Shown here in pieces: positions 61,485 through 64,000 of a stretch of 64,000 nucleotides of DNA. Position numbers and translations under genes: made by a program. The stretch is from Paenibacillus allorhizosphaerae (GTDB lineage: Bacteria; Bacillota; Bacilli; Paenibacillales; NBRC-103111): contig NZ_CAJVCE010000005.1 of NCBI RefSeq assembly GCF_910594985.1, positions 310,001-374,000 of the forward strand. Direction: 5' to 3'. Every line of letters starts with the position of its first letter. Position 1 is the first letter of the stretch. The notes under the pieces are model-generated. The model searched no databases and had not been told where the DNA came from. It saw only the letters and a program-made list of their open reading frames with translations.

Positions 61485-61740
61485 GAAATGAAAAACAAAA
61501 AGACACATTCATCAGGGACGAATGTGTCGTGGTACCACCCAGTTTTAATCGCAGGCAATAGCGATCCTCTGCCCGATTAACGGTCGGTGCCGGCAGCGGA
61601 TACTCGATTTCACCGCTACAGCTCGCAAGGCGGGGAGCATTCATTCGTATGGAGAAGCCTTTCACCCGGGGGCTTCTTCTCTGTAACCGACGATATGAAC
61701 CTCATGTCCTTGGTCAAAGCCATTGTTTTCGTAATTTGCT
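61485..61740 (-). ncRNA. T-box leader of proS
   Basis: On the minus strand the T-box AAAACTGGGTGGTACCACG (near 61545-61527) is followed by a terminator stem GACACATTCGTCC/GATGAATGTGTC and a T-run. Upstream is a long Stem I whose upper helix GAGAAGAAGCC/GGCTTCTCC is clear. The internal loop on the 3' side contains CTCCCCGCC, where CCC or CCG would be a proline specifier codon. The canonical AGTA bulge is not obvious. Confidence 0.87.
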
Positions 61741-61742
61741 TT

Positions 61743-61771
61743 AATTTACACTATTTGTAGCGCATAGTCAA
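61743..61771 (-). promoter_or_regulatory. Sigma-A promoter of proS
   Basis: On the minus strand TTGACT (61771-61766) and TAAATT (61748-61743) are 17 bp apart, directly upstream of the T-box leader. Confidence 0.6.
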
Positions 61772-61888
61772 CTAATAAAGCCCCTTGCATCATGCAGCCG
61801 AACGTTTTGCAGCTTGATTCATTGCAACCATCGCCACCCGAATTGCGTTTATAAACTAATAGACGAAACGGATAGAGGGGGCTGTACG

Positions 61889-62419
61889 ATGGATTACATA
61901 CGGGATTATGCGATGTATACGGCCATTTTCGGCATATTTAGCTGCAGCTGGTTCGGCTGGGCGCTGGAAAACCCGAGACCAAGCTGGCGCCTGTATCTCG
62001 GCATCGCTTCCGGCATTTCGCTGCTGGTTGGCTTATTCGGTATTTATTTAAGCATAACGCATTGGGACGCAGGCACGGCCTTGTCGGAGCCCGGCGCATA
62101 CGATCATTACTTGCTGTTCGTCTTCATTGAGTTTTTCTTGGCTGGTATCGGCGCTTTCTGGCTGCTAAAAAATAAACGTAGTAATGTTGTCGCTCCATGG
62201 ATTGCTTTTATTGTGGGCGTTCATTTTTTCTGGCTAAAAAGCGTATTTCAAGATGCCGGCTTATATCTTCTGGCCGTACTTCTCATCGCGGTGTCGGTCA
62301 TTTCATTATTCGTCTCCAAAAAGCTTAACGTCGCGAGCAGTGCGATTACCGGAATCGGCGCGGGTACCGTGCTGCTCTGTTTTGCGGTATTGGGATGGAT
62401 CCGCTTCGTTACCGCCTGA
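61889..62419 (+). CDS. Six-helix membrane protein of unknown function
   Basis: This 176-residue protein consists almost wholly of hydrophobic helices (about six: 8-25, 32-52, 68-90, 98-120, 124-142 and 150-172). Family not recognised. An early segment SCSWFGWALENPRPSWRLYLG may be its most conserved part. GAGGGGG lies 7 nt before the ATG at 61889; the longer frame from 61814 lacks a site. It is monocistronic, with a hairpin after the stop. Confidence 0.78.
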   Translation: MDYIRDYAMYTAIFGIFSCSWFGWALENPRPSWRLYLGIASGISLLVGLFGIYLSITHWDAGTALSEPGAYDHYLLFVFIEFFLAGIGAFWLLKNKRSNVVAPWIAFIVGVHFFWLKSVFQDAGLYLLAVLLIAVSVISLFVSKKLNVASSAITGIGAGTVLLCFAVLGWIRFVTA

Positions 62420-62445
62420 AATCAGACTCCGCTCGCATTCATGCC

Positions 62446-62480
62446 AAGAAGCCTTTCAACCGAAAGGCTTCTTATCCGTT
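62446..62480 (+). terminator. Terminator between the membrane gene and GAPDH
   Basis: AAGAAGCCTTTC (62446-62457) and GAAAGGCTTCTT (62462-62473) form a perfect 12-bp stem with a 4-nt loop. The T-rich tail is weak. The flanking genes converge. Confidence 0.75.
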
Positions 62481-62500
62481 GTTCCTTCGCTAACATTATC

Positions 62501-63502
62501 TCATTGCCGGGAAAAATAAAGTGCTGCTTCCACCAATCGGGTGGCGTAGCCCATTTCATTATCATACCAAGCAGCAACGGATAACAAGTTTCCATCGAGT
62601 ACTTGGGTTAACGGAAGATCAATGATCGATGAATGGTGTTCGCCAACGATCCGGGCGGAAGAAAACTCGTCCTCAAGGACGGATAATATGCCGCGTAATT
62701 GATCGCTACTCGCAGCCGTTCTGAACATTTCATTCACTTCTTCACGCGAAGTGCTTTTTTCCACTTGCACATTCACCTCAACGATGCTGCCGGTACGAAC
62801 GGGTACCCTGTACGCTTTACCGGTAATATTGAGTTCCGGCCATATAAATTTAAGCGCTTTGGCTGCGCCCGAAGAGGAAGGAATAATGTTCTCGGCCGCC
62901 GCCCAGGAGTCTCTCATCGCATTCATAGGCTGGTCGGTTAAAGATTGGCTGTTGGTGTAGGCATGCACCGTAGAGAAAAATCCGCTCTTGATCCCCAGCT
63001 TTTCCCCGATGATTTTCACTACCGGAGCCAGCGCATTGGTGGTGCAGCTTCCCATGCTAATAATGTGATGCTGTGACGGGTTATAATCTTCCAAGTTAAT
63101 GCCCGGCAGCAGAATCGCATCGCAGTCCTCCATCGACTTGCTTGGAGCGCTTACGAGCACTTTCTTTGCCCCGCGATCCAAGTGTGCCTGGGCGCCGCTT
63201 CGAGTCGTCGCTCTTGCCGTACAGTCGATAACGACGTCGACGCCCAGCGCTCCCCAATCCGGCAATGCGTCTTTCGAATTCAGATATGCAATCTCGTTAT
63301 TGTCTATGATGAATCGATCGGATTGAGCCGTTACATGGCCCGGATACTTGCCGTAGTTCGTATCGTATGCAAACAAGCTTGCCAATGCTTTACTGTCTTT
63401 AATATCGGAGATTGAAAATGGAACAAACATGTTTTTTAAAAGCGCGGCTCTCGTGGCCGTTCTGCCAATTCTCCCGAATCCATGGATTGCAATGTTTCCC
63501 AT
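62501..63502 (-). CDS. Type I glyceraldehyde-3-phosphate dehydrogenase
   Basis: This 333-residue enzyme has an NAD(P)-binding start (IAIHGFGRIGRTATRAAL), the catalytic Cys in SMGSCTTNALAPV, the activating His in STVHAYTNSQSLTD, and the substrate loop SSSGAAKALKFIWPEL. It converts glyceraldehyde-3-phosphate to 1,3-bisphosphoglycerate or the reverse. The family consensus around Cys is ASCTTN; here Gly replaces Ala. It stands apart from pgk/tpi, so it may be an extra paralog. Its promoter carries tandem GGGAC-N7-GTCC operators like those of the glycolytic repressor CggR, suggesting control by glycolytic intermediates. Confidence 0.93.
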   Translation of the reverse strand: MGNIAIHGFGRIGRTATRAALLKNMFVPFSISDIKDSKALASLFAYDTNYGKYPGHVTAQSDRFIIDNNEIAYLNSKDALPDWGALGVDVVIDCTARATTRSGAQAHLDRGAKKVLVSAPSKSMEDCDAILLPGINLEDYNPSQHHIISMGSCTTNALAPVVKIIGEKLGIKSGFFSTVHAYTNSQSLTDQPMNAMRDSWAAAENIIPSSSGAAKALKFIWPELNITGKAYRVPVRTGSIVEVNVQVEKSTSREEVNEMFRTAASSDQLRGILSVLEDEFSSARIVGEHHSSIIDLPLTQVLDGNLLSVAAWYDNEMGYATRLVEAALYFSRQ

Positions 63503-63529
63503 ACTATCGCTCCCTCTCCTATCATTTAT

Positions 63530-63602
63530 GGGACATATAATGTCCCGTAGGGACTTATTTCGTCCACAACTGAATTATACCACCCTTTTTATGGGAAATC
63601 AA
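63530..63602 (-). promoter_or_regulatory. GAPDH promoter with tandem CggR-like operators
   Basis: On the minus strand TTGATT (63602-63597) and TATAAT (63579-63574) are 17 bp apart. Just downstream are two inverted repeats 20 bp apart: GGGAC-N7-GTCC at 63550-63565 and GGGAC-N7-GTCCC at 63530-63546. The pattern GGGAC-N6-TGTC-N4-x-GGGAC-N6-xGTC matches the described operator of B. subtilis CggR except at three positions. No cggR gene is in the window. Confidence 0.7.
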
Positions 63603-63688
63603 TCCCGTTTCCAATGCAACAAAGACCGATCGGACTGCGTTTATTTGTTAGAACGATTAACGTTTAAAACGATGGAGTGTGTGCCGCC

Positions 63689-64000
63689 TTGAAAAGAGTT
63701 CCATTAACGCTTGCGATGAGCGCCGGCCTGCTGATCGCCGGTACGACGACCGCTTTTGCGACCGATGCCGTGAAAGCCGTGTTATTTCCCATTCAAGTAT
63801 TCATCAATGGGAAAGCTCCGGCGCTTCCTGCGGAAAGTCCGGTCCTGAACTACAACAATCAGACTTACGTCCCCCTCCGATTTTTCTCCGAGCAGCTCGG
63901 GCAGCAGGTCGAATACAACCAAGGCCGGACGAACGAGCAGAGCAGCGTAACATTGGGTTCTCCGGACCGCGGTTCGGCGGGGCAAGCATGGCATTTGACC
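63689..64000 (+). CDS. Secreted copper-amine-oxidase N-terminal (stalk) domain protein, N-terminal part
   Basis: The frame is open to the window end (104 codons). A TTG start with GGAG 11 nt upstream leads into a signal peptide (KRVPLTLAMSAGLLIAG, ending near AFA). The stalk-like domain follows: VFINGKAPALPAESPVLNYN and NNQTYVPLRFFSEQLGQQV. This domain is abundant in Paenibacillaceae secreted proteins and gives no enzymatic prediction by itself. The C-terminal part lies outside the window. Confidence 0.85.
   Translation, partial: MKRVPLTLAMSAGLLIAGTTTAFATDAVKAVLFPIQVFINGKAPALPAESPVLNYNNQTYVPLRFFSEQLGQQVEYNQGRTNEQSSVTLGSPDRGSAGQAWHLT

Overview
The window looks like a chromosome segment of a Gram-positive Paenibacillaceae member (Paenibacillus or Cohnella type). 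Supporting signs are strong AGGAGG-type ribosome binding sites, several TTG/GTG starts, two T-box leaders, a long S-layer-homology protein, copper-amine-oxidase-like stalk domains, lipoprotein solute-binding proteins, bacterial nitric oxide synthase, a SigV/RsiV-type pair and a YwaF-type membrane protein. No rRNA, tRNA, CRISPR array, phage or intact insertion sequence was seen. The genus is an inference from gene content.

Layout. 1-8.9 kb: end of an aldo/keto reductase, a chemoreceptor, nitric oxide synthase, a Bcr/CflA efflux pump, an ArAE/FUSC membrane protein, a SulP anion transporter with two matching leader hairpins, and a broken effector-binding gene. 8.9-13.8 kb: a 1021-residue surface protein, then a thioredoxin-reductase-like flavoprotein and an Rrf2 regulator sharing an upstream motif. 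13.9-21 kb: the qoxABCD quinol oxidase operon and copper ATPase CopA. 21-29 kb: a truncated VanZ gene, an acetyltransferase-aminotransferase operon behind a T-box, a two-component system with two paralogous membrane proteins, and an MTHFR-like protein. 29-38.5 kb: an orphan solute-binding lipoprotein and a small oxidative catabolism locus (mutarotase-like protein, MocE-like Rieske ferredoxin, MocD-like di-iron oxygenase, AraC regulator, Gfo/Idh dehydrogenase, PhyH dioxygenase, second AraC regulator). 38.5-51.5 kb: accessory genes and gene debris (hydrolases, acetyltransferases, HxlR and AraC regulators, a phosphotransferase, Nudix, and a lipoprotein/DUF5050-type operon with a frameshift). 51.5-64 kb: a Crp-type regulator with a peroxiredoxin, a second solute-binding protein, an ABC exporter, a SigV/RsiV pair, proS with a T-box, a GAPDH with a CggR-like operator, and the start of a stalk-domain protein.

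The most striking signal is in the 30.7-36.6 kb locus. The AraC gene at 33372-34256 is flanked by two 37-bp elements with identical outer half-sites (14 and 12 bp). Each lies exactly 18 bp upstream of a TACAAT -10 box, one driving the MocDE-like operon leftward and the other driving the Gfo/Idh gene rightward. This predicts a compact AraC-controlled regulon. By analogy with rhizopine MocDE, the locus may oxidatively demethylate or deoxygenate a methylated sugar or cyclitol; the substrate is not visible in the sequence.

Other points of note are a 5-bp tandem duplication splitting a DUF5050-type gene, tandem GGGAC-N7-GTCC operators at the GAPDH promoter, and several decayed genes (solute-binding protein, GNAT, GyrI-like, VanZ, chemoreceptor remnants).
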